A stretch of DNA of 64,000 nucleotides from Chloroflexota bacterium (GTDB taxonomy: Bacteria > Chloroflexota > UBA6077 > FW602-bin22), in assembly GCA_004297775.1 (NCBI GenBank), contig SCUE01000037.1, positions 62,001 through 126,000 of the forward strand, written 5' to 3'. Under the pieces are notes generated by a model, which was not told the DNA's origin, searched no databases, and was given only the letters and a program-made list of their open reading frames with translations. Position 1 is the stretch's first letter; the number at the start of each line of letters is the position of its first letter. Shown piece by piece: positions 53,643 through 61,361 of the stretch. A program made the position numbers and the translations under genes.

Positions 53643-54239
53643 ATGCTACAAGGTAAGATCGTCGCACTGCGGGCGGTCGAAAAAGAGGACGTCGAGTCAA
53701 TCCGCGAATGGCTGACCGACGTCGAACTGATCCACGCGCTGGGAGCCCGGCCGATACCACTCGCGACCATCGACCCGGAGAAGTTGCCGGAAGTCTTCCG
53801 CCTTCGCGAGGGACGTGTCCTTTCGATCGTTGGCCGTGACCGCAATCTCATCGGCATCCTCGGTTTTGGCAACGTTCACGAGTTCAACCGCAGCGCATCG
53901 CTGGTCGTGCTGATCGGCGACCGTGGCGAGTGGAACCGTGGGTACGCGTCCGACGCAATTCGCGCGGCCGTGCGTTTCGGATTCGAGGAGCTCAATCTCA
54001 ACAGCATCGAGGCGCTGATCCCGGCATTCAATGCCCGGGCGCTGCGCGTGTTTCAGAAGGCCGGATTCGCTGTCGAGGGCACTCTGCGCGAGCGGTTCTT
54101 CGCCAAGGGCAAGTACTGGGATATGATCTCGACCGCCGCCATCCGCGGACAGTGGACACCCGACCAGGCTGTGGAGCAGACCGTGCCTGTCTCAGAATCC
54201 GCGACCACGCCGGCCCGGGCGGACGGAGTTCCGGTCTGA
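53643..54239 (+). CDS. GNAT acetyltransferase (RimJ/RimL-like)
   Basis: ATG 53643 with GAGGAAG upstream gives 198 residues (the track starts within gltB). It is a single GNAT domain with KIVALRAVEKEDVESIREWLTD, the acetyl-CoA loop region GEWNRGYASDAIRAAVRFGFEELNL, and AFNARALRVFQKAGFAVEGTLRER, the typical RimJ/RimL end. About 30 extra residues, rich in Pro, Ala and Thr, form a tail. It lies 10 bp after gltB and overlaps dcd by 4 bp (CTGA), so all three may be one operon. The acetyl acceptor, a protein or a small molecule, is unknown. Confidence 0.9.
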   Translation: MLQGKIVALRAVEKEDVESIREWLTDVELIHALGARPIPLATIDPEKLPEVFRLREGRVLSIVGRDRNLIGILGFGNVHEFNRSASLVVLIGDRGEWNRGYASDAIRAAVRFGFEELNLNSIEALIPAFNARALRVFQKAGFAVEGTLRERFFAKGKYWDMISTAAIRGQWTPDQAVEQTVPVSESATTPARADGVPV

Positions 54240-54811
54240 GCGTTCTCAGCGACCGGACGATCCGGCAGCGGATCGCCGACGGCAGCATCGAAATCGATCC
54301 GTTCGAGGACGCGCGCGTCCAGCCGTCGAGCGTCGATCTGCGGCTGGGCGACCGAATCCGTGTCTTCACGAATAACCATCGCTATGCGATGGTGGATCTC
54401 CGAAAGCCGGCCGAGGATCTGACCGAGCTGGTCGTCCTGAAACCAAATGAGCCGTTCATTCTTCATCCGCACGAATTCGTGCTGGGTATCACGTTCGAAC
54501 GGGTTCGCCTGCCTGACAACATCGTCGGACGCCTTGAAGGCAAGAGCTCGCTCGGACGATTGGGGCTGCTGATCCACTCGACGGCCGGCTTTGTCGACCC
54601 GGGCTGGAATGGGCGGCTGACGCTCGAATTGGCGAACATTCTCAATCTGCCAATCACGCTCTATCCCGGAATGCCGGTCGCGCAGATCTCCTTCATGGAC
54701 CTGACGACACCGGTCGATCGGCCCTACGGATCGCCGAGTCTCCTCAGTAAGTACCAGGGTGATACCGATCCAATGCCCAGCAAGTACCATCTGAACTTCG
54801 ATCCCCGATAA
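54236..54811 (+). CDS. dcd: dCTP deaminase with a CTG start
   Basis: The track ORF runs from 53930 because no standard start lies near the real beginning. The sequence from CTG 54236 is SVLSDRTIRQRIADGSIEI, exactly a dCTP deaminase N-terminus, and gives 191 residues. CTG overlaps the stop of the GNAT gene (CTGA) and has GGAG at a 7-nt spacer, so it is the best start. Conserved elements: SSVDLRLGDRIRVF, GRLEGKSSLGRLGLLIHSTAG, and TLELAN with the catalytic Glu. It produces dUTP (or dUMP in bifunctional relatives) for dTMP synthesis. The overlap implies translational coupling to the GNAT gene. Confidence 0.92.
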   Translation: MSVLSDRTIRQRIADGSIEIDPFEDARVQPSSVDLRLGDRIRVFTNNHRYAMVDLRKPAEDLTELVVLKPNEPFILHPHEFVLGITFERVRLPDNIVGRLEGKSSLGRLGLLIHSTAGFVDPGWNGRLTLELANILNLPITLYPGMPVAQISFMDLTTPVDRPYGSPSLLSKYQGDTDPMPSKYHLNFDPR

Positions 54812-54885
54812 GGACTGGAACGACCGACTTTCTGGAACAAACGAGGTGTCTCGCGCGTCCTATTCGGAACAGGGAGGCACTCACG

Positions 54886-55716
54886 ATGCGACTCGTCCCG
54901 GCCAGCGCGATCTTCATCCCCATCCTTGGCACATTTCTGATCGGATGCACCGCGATTGGCCCGAGCGGTGCCGGGATCCGGCCGCCTGAAGCGTCCCAAC
55001 CACCCCGCCCACCGATCGCCGGTGTTCAGCGAACCGGTCCGGTCGGTCCGCCACCGGGCCAGGGCCAGGGTCCGCCACCCGGTCAGGGTCAGGGACCGGC
55101 GATGAGTCGGGGCCTCAGCGTAGTCGGTGATGGGGCGATCACGGTCGATCCGGATCTCGCCTACGTGTCGGGTGGCGTCCAGACGCGCGCCGCGACCGCG
55201 GCTGAGGCACAGGCATCCAATACCCAGACGATGAGCGCGGTGATCGCCAAGATCCGATCGCTCGGCATTCCCGAACGCGATATCCGTACGACCGGGATCA
55301 ACCTCTCGCCCATTTTCGGCCGTGACGGCTCTGGGGTGACCGGCTACTCGGCCGCCAACAGCGTCCGCGTCACCGTGCGAGAGATTCGGCGGGCCGGCGA
55401 AATCCTCGACGCGGTCGTTCGCGAGGGCGCCAACACGATCGGCGGCATCCAGTTCGCGCTCGCCGACGAGAAGCCCGCCCGACGCCAGGCCGTCGAGGCG
55501 TCGGTCAAGGATGCGCAGTCGCGCGCGGAAGCGATCGCCGCGGCCGCGAACGTCCGCATCGTCGGCATCATCGAAATCAGTGACGAAGCCGGCGGCGGCA
55601 TACCGCCGATCGCGGCGCCGCGCGCGGCATTGATGGCCGAGGCGGGTCCCGTGCCAGTTCAACCGGGCCAACTCAGCATCAACGCCCGAGTCCGGGTCGT
55701 CTTCGACATTCGCTGA
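54886..55716 (+). CDS. SIMPL-domain (DUF541) lipoprotein
   Basis: 276 residues from ATG 54886, preceded by GGGAGG. The lipobox LIGC at residues about 18-21 (FLIGC) marks a lipoprotein signal, so it should be anchored outside the membrane. A Pro/Gly-rich linker holds a duplicated GPPPGQGQ segment encoded by a 24-bp tandem repeat (55045-55092). The SIMPL/DUF541 domain follows: GLSVVGDGAITVDPDLAYVSGGVQT, RTTGINLSPIF and EILDAVVREGANTIGGIQFAL. Family members are periplasmic or secreted and structurally oligomeric; function is largely unknown. A strong hairpin follows the stop. Confidence 0.88.
   Translation: MRLVPASAIFIPILGTFLIGCTAIGPSGAGIRPPEASQPPRPPIAGVQRTGPVGPPPGQGQGPPPGQGQGPAMSRGLSVVGDGAITVDPDLAYVSGGVQTRAATAAEAQASNTQTMSAVIAKIRSLGIPERDIRTTGINLSPIFGRDGSGVTGYSAANSVRVTVREIRRAGEILDAVVREGANTIGGIQFALADEKPARRQAVEASVKDAQSRAEAIAAAANVRIVGIIEISDEAGGGIPPIAAPRAALMAEAGPVPVQPGQLSINARVRVVFDIR
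55045..55092 (+). repeat. Two-copy 24-bp tandem repeat in the SIMPL gene
   Basis: Two 24-bp units of GGTCCGCCACC(G/C)GG(C/T)CAGGG(C/T)CAG encode GPPPGQGQ twice. Differences are at third codon positions, so the repeat is maintained at the protein level. Confidence 0.8.
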
Positions 55717-55774
55717 TCCGCCGCGCCCCCAACGATCGGTCCGCGCTTGCTACCAGCCCCCGAACCAGCCGCGC

Positions 55775-55810
55775 TCGGGTCATTCGCCCTCGTGAGGGCG
55801 AATGACCCGA
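55775..55810 (+). terminator. Hairpin terminator after the SIMPL gene
   Basis: A perfect 16-bp stem (TCGGGTCATTCGCCCT with its complement) and 4-nt loop lie 59 bp after the stop. There is no U-tract. The track ORF at 55802 starts inside its right arm. The stretch 55717-56070 otherwise holds only an AT-richer segment and a doubtful small ORF. Confidence 0.72.
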
Positions 55811-55951
55811 AAGTACCTCTTATGCAGTTACCATATTGTTACGACAACTCGAGTGCGCGACAATAAGAATCGCGTCACCAATCGGACGATCCGGTGTTTC
55901 ATTGATGAAGCGCTTCGTCGGCTTGGGAGTCAAAAGAGGGGTGTGGCGGCG

Positions 55952-56041
55952 GTGATCTCGTCAGCGCGCGTATCCACGGCGATTCTGATTGCGATTACCC
56001 TGCTGTCGCCTTTGCTCTTCGACGTGATCGCGCGCTTCTAG
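55952..56041 (+). CDS. Possible 29-aa hydrophobic peptide
   Basis: GTG 55952 with GAGGGG ten bases upstream opens a 29-residue frame: a short head (ISSARVS) and a hydrophobic stretch ending FDVIARF, like a single membrane helix. The track's 79-residue ORF on the same frame begins inside a terminator and is less credible. The region is AT-richer than its surroundings. I recognise no family; it may be chance. Confidence 0.22.
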   Translation: MISSARVSTAILIAITLLSPLLFDVIARF

Positions 56042-56070
56042 ATCCGGCGCCGATCATCCCAGCTGGGCGA

Positions 56071-58716
56071 TCATTCGCCTAGCGACTCCAGTTGTTCTGT
56101 CAAGCGGGTGACCCGTTGCTCGCTCTCGATGAGACGACCGCGTTCGCGCTCGACAACGTCGGGCCTCGCTCCGGCCACGAATCGCCCGTTCGCCAGCAAC
56201 GCGGCGACCCGGTCTCGTTGCGCGATCGCGGATTGGAGTTCGCCGGTGAGACGACGCCTTTCTGCCGCCAGATCCAACATCCCCGCGAGCGGAATGAAGA
56301 TCACGATGTCGCCAGCGAGCGCTCGCACTGCCTGAGGCGGCGCCTCATCGATGTGCTCCCGAATGTCCAGTCGGGCCAGATGGCCGAGCGCCGCGATCGC
56401 CGCCGCCTGTTCGCGCAAGATCGGCGCAAGGTCACCGGCCGCCAGGATCGCATCGATGCGGCGTCCAGCATCAACCTTCTGCTCGGTCCGTATGTTCCGA
56501 ATCGCGCGCGTCACGGCGATCACGGCATCCATCGCGCTTACATCGTCCGATTCGGCGCCAGCAGCGACGGTCGGCCACGACGTCGCGATCAACCGGACGG
56601 AATTCGGCCGCAGGTGCGACCAGATCTCCTCGGTGACGAACGGAATGAAAGGATGAAGAAGCGTCACCATCCGTTCGAGGACGTCGTAGAGCGTCGCCAA
56701 CGTGGCATCGCGCCGCCCCGAATCGCCGGACCTGAGAGCGAGCTTCGCGATCTCGATGTACCAGTCGCAGTATTCGTTCCAGGCGAACTCATACAGAGTC
56801 CGACCGGCCTCGCCGAAATTGAATCCATCGAGATGGGCCGTCACCTCGTTCGTCACCGCGTCGGATCGCTGCCGGATCCATCGATCGGCCAGATCCGGCG
56901 TTCCACGAACAACTGGGCGGTCGCCAGCGCCGACGACGAACCGGGCCGCGTTCCACAGTTTGTTCGTGAAGTTTCGATTTCCCTCGATTCGGTCGAGCGA
57001 AATCCGCAAGTCGTTGCCCGGCGTAGAACCCGTCGCAAGCGTGAATCGCAGCGCGTCGGCGCCGAACCGTTCGATCACTTCGAGCGGGTTGTCCCCGGAC
57101 TGATAGTTCGATTTCGAGATCTTCGATCCATCGGCATGGCGGACCATGCCGTGCAAGTACACCGTGCTGAACGGCGCCTCGCCCATGAACTCGATCCCGG
57201 TCATGATCATGCGGGCGACCCAGAAGAAGATGATGTCGTATCCGGTCTCCATGACTGTCGTCGGGTAGAAGTACTTCAGGTCGTCGGTCTGTTCGGGCCA
57301 ACCAAGGGTCGAGAATGGCCATAACGCCGAGCTGAACCACGTGTCGAGGACGTCGTCATCCTGTCGTAGCGCGCCGCCGCAGGTCGGGCACGTCGTGGGA
57401 TCTTCGCGACTCACGATCTGGTGGTTGCCGGAATCGCAGTACCAGACCGGAATGCGATGTCCCCACCACAGTTGGCGCGAGATCACCCAGTCGCGGATAT
57501 TCTCCATCCAGTTGAAGTAGATTCGCTCGAACCGCTCCGGGAGAATACGGATCCGACCGTCGCGCACGGCCGCGATCGCCGGTTCAGCGAGCGGCTTCAT
57601 TCGCACGAACCACTGCTCGCTGATACGAGGCTCGAGGATCGTGTCACAACGGCTGCATTGCGCGACGGCGTGGCGATGCGCCTCGGTTGCCACAAGGAAC
57701 GCGCCCTCGGCCAACTGAGCGACGATTCGCCGCCGCGCTTCGTAGCGATCGAGGCCCTCGAAGGGACCACCATCGCCGTTGATCGTCCCATCCGGGTTCA
57801 TGACGTTGATACTGGCCAGGCCGGCGCGCCGACCGATCTCGTAGTCCGTCGGATCGTGCGCCGGTGTCACTTTGACTGCCCCGGTGCCGAATGCGCGATC
57901 GACGGCCTCGTCCGCGACAATCGGGATGCGTCGGCCCACCAGTGGCAGTTCGACCTCGCGCCCGATCAGATCGCGGTATCGCTCATCTTCCGGGTGAACG
58001 GCCACGCCGGTGTCACCGAGCATCGTCTCCGGCCGAGTCGTGGCCACGACGATGGCTCGCTCAGGATCGCCGACCAGTGGATAGCGCGCGTGCCAGAGAT
58101 GCCCGGCGGTGTCAACGTGATCGACTTCCAGGTCGGAGAGGACGGTCGCGCATCGCGGACACCAGTTGACGATGTAACTACCGCGATAGATCAGTCCCTT
58201 CTCGTACAGGCGCACGAACGCCTCACGCACCGCGCGCGAGAGGCCCGGATCGAGCGTGAACCGCTCGCGGGTCCAATCGACCGATGCGCCCATCCGGCGC
58301 ATCTGCTCGGTGATGACCGAGCCGTACTCGTGCTTCCACTGCCAGACTCGCTCGATGAACCGCTCGCGGCCGAGATCGTGGCGCGTCAGACCCTCGCGCG
58401 CCAACGCGGCCTCGACGACATTCTGCGTCGCGATACCGGCGTGATCCGTGCCAGGAAGCCAGAGCGTGCGACGCCCCTGCATACGGCGCCAGCGAGTCAA
58501 GACATCCTGAAGAGTGATGAACATCGCCGAGCCGTGGTGCAGGACGCCGGTGACGTTTGGTGGTGGAATGACGATGCAGTGCGGCTCGACCTCGGATCGG
58601 CCGCCGGGCGGCACGCTCGGCGTGAACGCGCCCGAAGTCTCCCAGTCCGCGTAGACCCGCTGTTCGACGGTCAGGTGATTGTAGGCGCGCTCCATGGCGC
58701 GATCGGCACGTAGCAT
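56071..58716 (-). CDS. valS: Valyl-tRNA synthetase
   Basis: ATG 58716 gives 881 residues; a TATCAT box lies 8 nt upstream. Domains in order: catalytic core with PPPNVTGVLHHGSAMF, where the class I HIGH motif reads HHGS (residues 60-63), then LWLPGTDHAGIATQ, the editing domain (TTRPETMLGD, VKVTPAHDPTDYEIG), the KMSKS-type loop as KISKS, the anticodon-binding helical domain and a C-terminal coiled coil (LAAERRRLTGELQSAIAQRDRV). Two CxxC pairs (CPRC and others) may bind zinc. It charges tRNA-Val and edits mischarged Thr. It is divergent from the speD operon. Confidence 0.95.
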   Translation of the reverse strand: MLRADRAMERAYNHLTVEQRVYADWETSGAFTPSVPPGGRSEVEPHCIVIPPPNVTGVLHHGSAMFITLQDVLTRWRRMQGRRTLWLPGTDHAGIATQNVVEAALAREGLTRHDLGRERFIERVWQWKHEYGSVITEQMRRMGASVDWTRERFTLDPGLSRAVREAFVRLYEKGLIYRGSYIVNWCPRCATVLSDLEVDHVDTAGHLWHARYPLVGDPERAIVVATTRPETMLGDTGVAVHPEDERYRDLIGREVELPLVGRRIPIVADEAVDRAFGTGAVKVTPAHDPTDYEIGRRAGLASINVMNPDGTINGDGGPFEGLDRYEARRRIVAQLAEGAFLVATEAHRHAVAQCSRCDTILEPRISEQWFVRMKPLAEPAIAAVRDGRIRILPERFERIYFNWMENIRDWVISRQLWWGHRIPVWYCDSGNHQIVSREDPTTCPTCGGALRQDDDVLDTWFSSALWPFSTLGWPEQTDDLKYFYPTTVMETGYDIIFFWVARMIMTGIEFMGEAPFSTVYLHGMVRHADGSKISKSNYQSGDNPLEVIERFGADALRFTLATGSTPGNDLRISLDRIEGNRNFTNKLWNAARFVVGAGDRPVVRGTPDLADRWIRQRSDAVTNEVTAHLDGFNFGEAGRTLYEFAWNEYCDWYIEIAKLALRSGDSGRRDATLATLYDVLERMVTLLHPFIPFVTEEIWSHLRPNSVRLIATSWPTVAAGAESDDVSAMDAVIAVTRAIRNIRTEQKVDAGRRIDAILAAGDLAPILREQAAAIAALGHLARLDIREHIDEAPPQAVRALAGDIVIFIPLAGMLDLAAERRRLTGELQSAIAQRDRVAALLANGRFVAGARPDVVERERGRLIESEQRVTRLTEQLESLGE

Positions 58717-58724
58717 AGGGCGGA

Positions 58725-58730
58725 ATGATA
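58725..58730 (-). promoter_or_regulatory. -10 box of valS (leaderless)
   Basis: TATCAT ends 8 nt before ATG 58716. Confidence 0.48.
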
Positions 58731-58745
58731 ACGACGGGACAACCA

Positions 58746-58774
58746 TTGATCGGCTCGTCCGCGATTGCTACCAT
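58746..58774 (+). promoter_or_regulatory. Promoter of the polyamine operon
   Basis: TTGATC (58746-58751), a 17-bp spacer and TACCAT (58769-58774) would start RNA near 58781. This leaves a leader of nearly 150 nt before speD TTG 58928. I see no clear riboswitch fold in it. Confidence 0.4.
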
Positions 58775-58927
58775 TTGCATTCGCGCACGAAACGCCGCCA
58801 CCTTTGGGAGGCTTCAGCAGACGAATCGGCATTCCTCGCGAGCGTTAGCTCTTGGTCCTCGCGGCAGTTCGCAATTCGCGACCGTCGCAATGGGCAATTG
58901 ACGAGGTACACGCCTTGGGGAGCGCAA

Positions 58928-59299
58928 TTGGCCCTGGGACGTCATCTCCTCATCGAGTATCACGATTGTTCGTGGGGGGCGCTCGATAACGAGGAACTCA
59001 TACGTGGCACACTCGTCGAAGCGGCGGAGAGGCTGCACTCGACGATTCTCAGCGTTGGCACGCACAAGTTCGAACCGATCGGCGTGACGGCGGTCGTGAT
59101 GATCGCCGAGTCTCACCTGACCATTCATACGTGGCCCGAACACGGCTACGCGGCGGTCGACATCTTCACCTGTAGTCAGACCATGAGCCCGAGCGATGTC
59201 GTCGGCTTTATTGGCGCGCGATTGTGCTCGCGGCGGATCGACTGTCAGGAAGTCATGCGGGGCATCCTGCCACCAGTGGCGGCCGGGATCGGCGCGTGA
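58928..59299 (+). CDS. speD: S-adenosylmethionine decarboxylase proenzyme (class 1b)
   Basis: The track starts at 58694, but TTG 58928 with GGGGAG five bases upstream gives 123 residues with the expected register: ALGRHLLIEYHDC at the start, the self-cleavage Glu61-Ser62 in ESHLTIHTWPE (Ser62 becomes the pyruvoyl cofactor), proton donor His67 and Cys82 in DIFTC. These match Thermotoga SpeD (Ser63, His68, Cys83), supporting the TTG start. It makes decarboxylated SAM, the aminopropyl donor for the spermidine synthase encoded next. The stop overlaps the speE start (GTGA). Confidence 0.93.
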   Translation: MALGRHLLIEYHDCSWGALDNEELIRGTLVEAAERLHSTILSVGTHKFEPIGVTAVVMIAESHLTIHTWPEHGYAAVDIFTCSQTMSPSDVVGFIGARLCSRRIDCQEVMRGILPPVAAGIGA

Positions 59300-60195
59300 C
59301 CCGGCACGAAACGGTCGGGCTCTGGCCTGGGCTCGATGTGCGCTTCGCGGTCACGCAGTCGATCGTCTCGCAGCAGACCGCCTTCCAGTCGCTGGAGATT
59401 TGCGACACCGAGACGTTCGGCCGCGCGCTCTTCCTCGATAACAAGATCCAGTCGGCCGAAGTCGACGAGCACATCTATCACGAGTCGCTGGTCCACCCCG
59501 GCCTGCTCGCGCATCCGAATCCGCGATCCGTCTACATCGCCGGTGGTGGCGAGGGCGCGACGCTCCGTGAGGTGCTCCGCCACAGATGTGTCGAGCGCGC
59601 GGTGATGGTCGACATTGACGGCGAGGCCGTCAACTTCGTGAAGCAATACATGGTGGCGTGGCATCGCGGCGCCTTCGCGGATCGTCGCACCGAACTCGTT
59701 ATCGGTGATGCCCGCGCGCATCTTGCCGATACGTCCGAAACATTCGATGCGATCATCGTTGACGTCACCGATCCGATTGCCGGTGGACCGTCGTACCTCC
59801 TGTTCACGCGGGAGTTCTACGAATTGGCACGCCAGCGATTGAATCCCGGCGGCATCATCGCCATCCAGGCGGAATCGACCGCTTCGCCGCTCCTTTACGG
59901 GCACGCGGCGATCGTCCGGACGCTCAGGCAAGTCTTCGGAACCGTGCGTGCCTACGCCACGTTCGTGGCCTCGTTCGGCGAGCCGTGGGGCTTCGCCGTC
60001 GCCAGCGACTCGCTCGACCCGGCTGCGCTCGAACCGACCGAGGTAAACGGCCGACTGGCCGCGCGCGGGGTCCCGACGCGCCACTACGATGGCGAAACGC
60101 ACCGCGCGATGTTCTCCCTGCCGAGACACGTGCGCGACGCAATTGCCGCCTCGGGTGAGACGATCTCCGATCGTCAGCCCCTGATCGCGCACTGA
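59296..60195 (+). CDS. speE: Spermidine synthase
   Basis: GTG 59296 overlaps the speD stop (GTGA) and gives 299 residues; the track start at 59224 lies in speD. The fold is complete: RHETVGLWPGLDVRFAVTQSIVSQQTAFQ (N-terminal beta domain), ALFLDNKIQSAEVDEHIYHESLVHPG, the SAM-type loop GGGEGATLREVLRH, acidic VMVDIDGEAV, and the active-site loop VDVTDPIAGGPSYLLF. It transfers aminopropyl groups from decarboxylated SAM to putrescine. It is the middle gene of the operon; putrescine would come from the ornithine decarboxylase encoded immediately downstream (1-nt overlap). Confidence 0.95.
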   Translation: MTRHETVGLWPGLDVRFAVTQSIVSQQTAFQSLEICDTETFGRALFLDNKIQSAEVDEHIYHESLVHPGLLAHPNPRSVYIAGGGEGATLREVLRHRCVERAVMVDIDGEAVNFVKQYMVAWHRGAFADRRTELVIGDARAHLADTSETFDAIIVDVTDPIAGGPSYLLFTREFYELARQRLNPGGIIAIQAESTASPLLYGHAAIVRTLRQVFGTVRAYATFVASFGEPWGFAVASDSLDPAALEPTEVNGRLAARGVPTRHYDGETHRAMFSLPRHVRDAIAASGETISDRQPLIAH

Positions 60196-61331
60196 TGGCG
60201 CTCGCGCCCGGCGAGGTCCTGCCTCTGCACACCGGCGGGTCGTTCCGACACCGCGCGTCATCGGCGCCGTCGCCGGCGCTCCTGATCGATCGCCGCGTCA
60301 TTGAGCACAACATTCGCGCAATGCGACACGCGCTCGGCGGCATCGACATCCATTACGCCGTCAAGGCGAACGACGACCTCGGCGTGCTGAGGGCCATCGC
60401 AAACGAGGGAGCCGGGTTCGAGGTCGCGTCCAGCGCAGAACTACGGGCCGTCCTCTCCCTCGGCGTTGCGCCGCGTCGAATCATCTCCTCGAACCCCATC
60501 AAGCGTCCGGACTTCATCGTCGATGCCCACGCCGCGGGTGTGCGGCGCGTCGCGATCGACAGCCTGGCTGAAGTCGAGAAACTGTCCGGTCTGGCTGGTG
60601 GCATCGAGGTGTATTGCCGCGTCGAGGTCGATAACTCGGACAGCGAGTGGCCGCTCTCGCGAAAACACGGCGTTGTCGCCGCGGACGCCCCCGACTTGCT
60701 GGTCGCGGCCCGCGACGCCGGGCTCGTCCCGGTCGGATTGACGTTCCACGTCGGTTCACAGTGCCTCAATCCACGCGCGTGGCGTTCGGCACTGCTCGTC
60801 GCAGTCGGTGTCTGGCGCGCCTGCGAAGCGCGCGGATTGCGCTTGAGCCTGCTGAACCTCGGCGGTGGGTTCCCGATCAGGCACGTTAAGGAGATCCCAG
60901 CGCTCGAGGAGTTCGGCTACGTCATTCGACACCACGTCGCCGAACTCTTCCCACCAAATATCGAGGTCGCCGTGGAACCCGGCCGTGGCCTGGTCGGCGA
61001 CGCGGCGGTGCTCGCCACGACTGTGATCGGCGTGGCCGATCGAGCCAACGGGCGATGGGTCTTTCTCGACGCAGGCGTCTTCAACGGCCTTCTTGAGACG
61101 ATCGGCGGCTTCCAGTACCAGTACCAGGTCGAGCGCGACGGTCCGACACGCCCGACGACTCTGGCCGGTCCAAGTTGCGACAGTGTCGATACGATCCAGA
61201 GCGGCGTACCGCTGCCTGATCTGTCGATCGGCGACCGTGTCTACGTGATGAACGCTGGCGCCTACACGCTCAGTTACGCGTCGTCGTTCAACGGGTTCGA
61301 TCCGCCGGCCATCGTCTACCTGGACGAATAG
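60195..61331 (+). CDS. Ornithine decarboxylase (PLP fold type III)
   Basis: 378 residues from ATG 60195, overlapping the speE stop by one base. The PLP lysine is K57 in YAVKAN; further motifs are HVGSQ, the Gly loop NLGGGFP, EPGRGLVG and the second-subunit GPSCDSVDTI with the catalytic Cys. The C-terminal MNAGAYTLSYASSFNGF is typical of ornithine/diaminopimelate decarboxylases. The Cys-Asp-Ser-x-Asp pattern and the polyamine operon context favour ornithine over diaminopimelate or carboxynorspermidine. Its product putrescine feeds SpeE. With speD and speE it makes a complete ornithine-to-spermidine route. Confidence 0.9.
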   Translation: MALAPGEVLPLHTGGSFRHRASSAPSPALLIDRRVIEHNIRAMRHALGGIDIHYAVKANDDLGVLRAIANEGAGFEVASSAELRAVLSLGVAPRRIISSNPIKRPDFIVDAHAAGVRRVAIDSLAEVEKLSGLAGGIEVYCRVEVDNSDSEWPLSRKHGVVAADAPDLLVAARDAGLVPVGLTFHVGSQCLNPRAWRSALLVAVGVWRACEARGLRLSLLNLGGGFPIRHVKEIPALEEFGYVIRHHVAELFPPNIEVAVEPGRGLVGDAAVLATTVIGVADRANGRWVFLDAGVFNGLLETIGGFQYQYQVERDGPTRPTTLAGPSCDSVDTIQSGVPLPDLSIGDRVYVMNAGAYTLSYASSFNGFDPPAIVYLDE

Positions 61332-61361
61332 CCGGCGTTCGATTCCGCGGGTCCGCCGCGA

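Noticed and set aside
55802-56041. 79-aa ORF starting at 55802
   Set aside because: Its ATG lies inside the right arm of a 16-bp terminator hairpin and the first 45 residues are not protein-like.
57421-58713. 430-aa plus-strand ORF opposite valS
   Set aside because: Antisense shadow; valS motifs are unambiguous.
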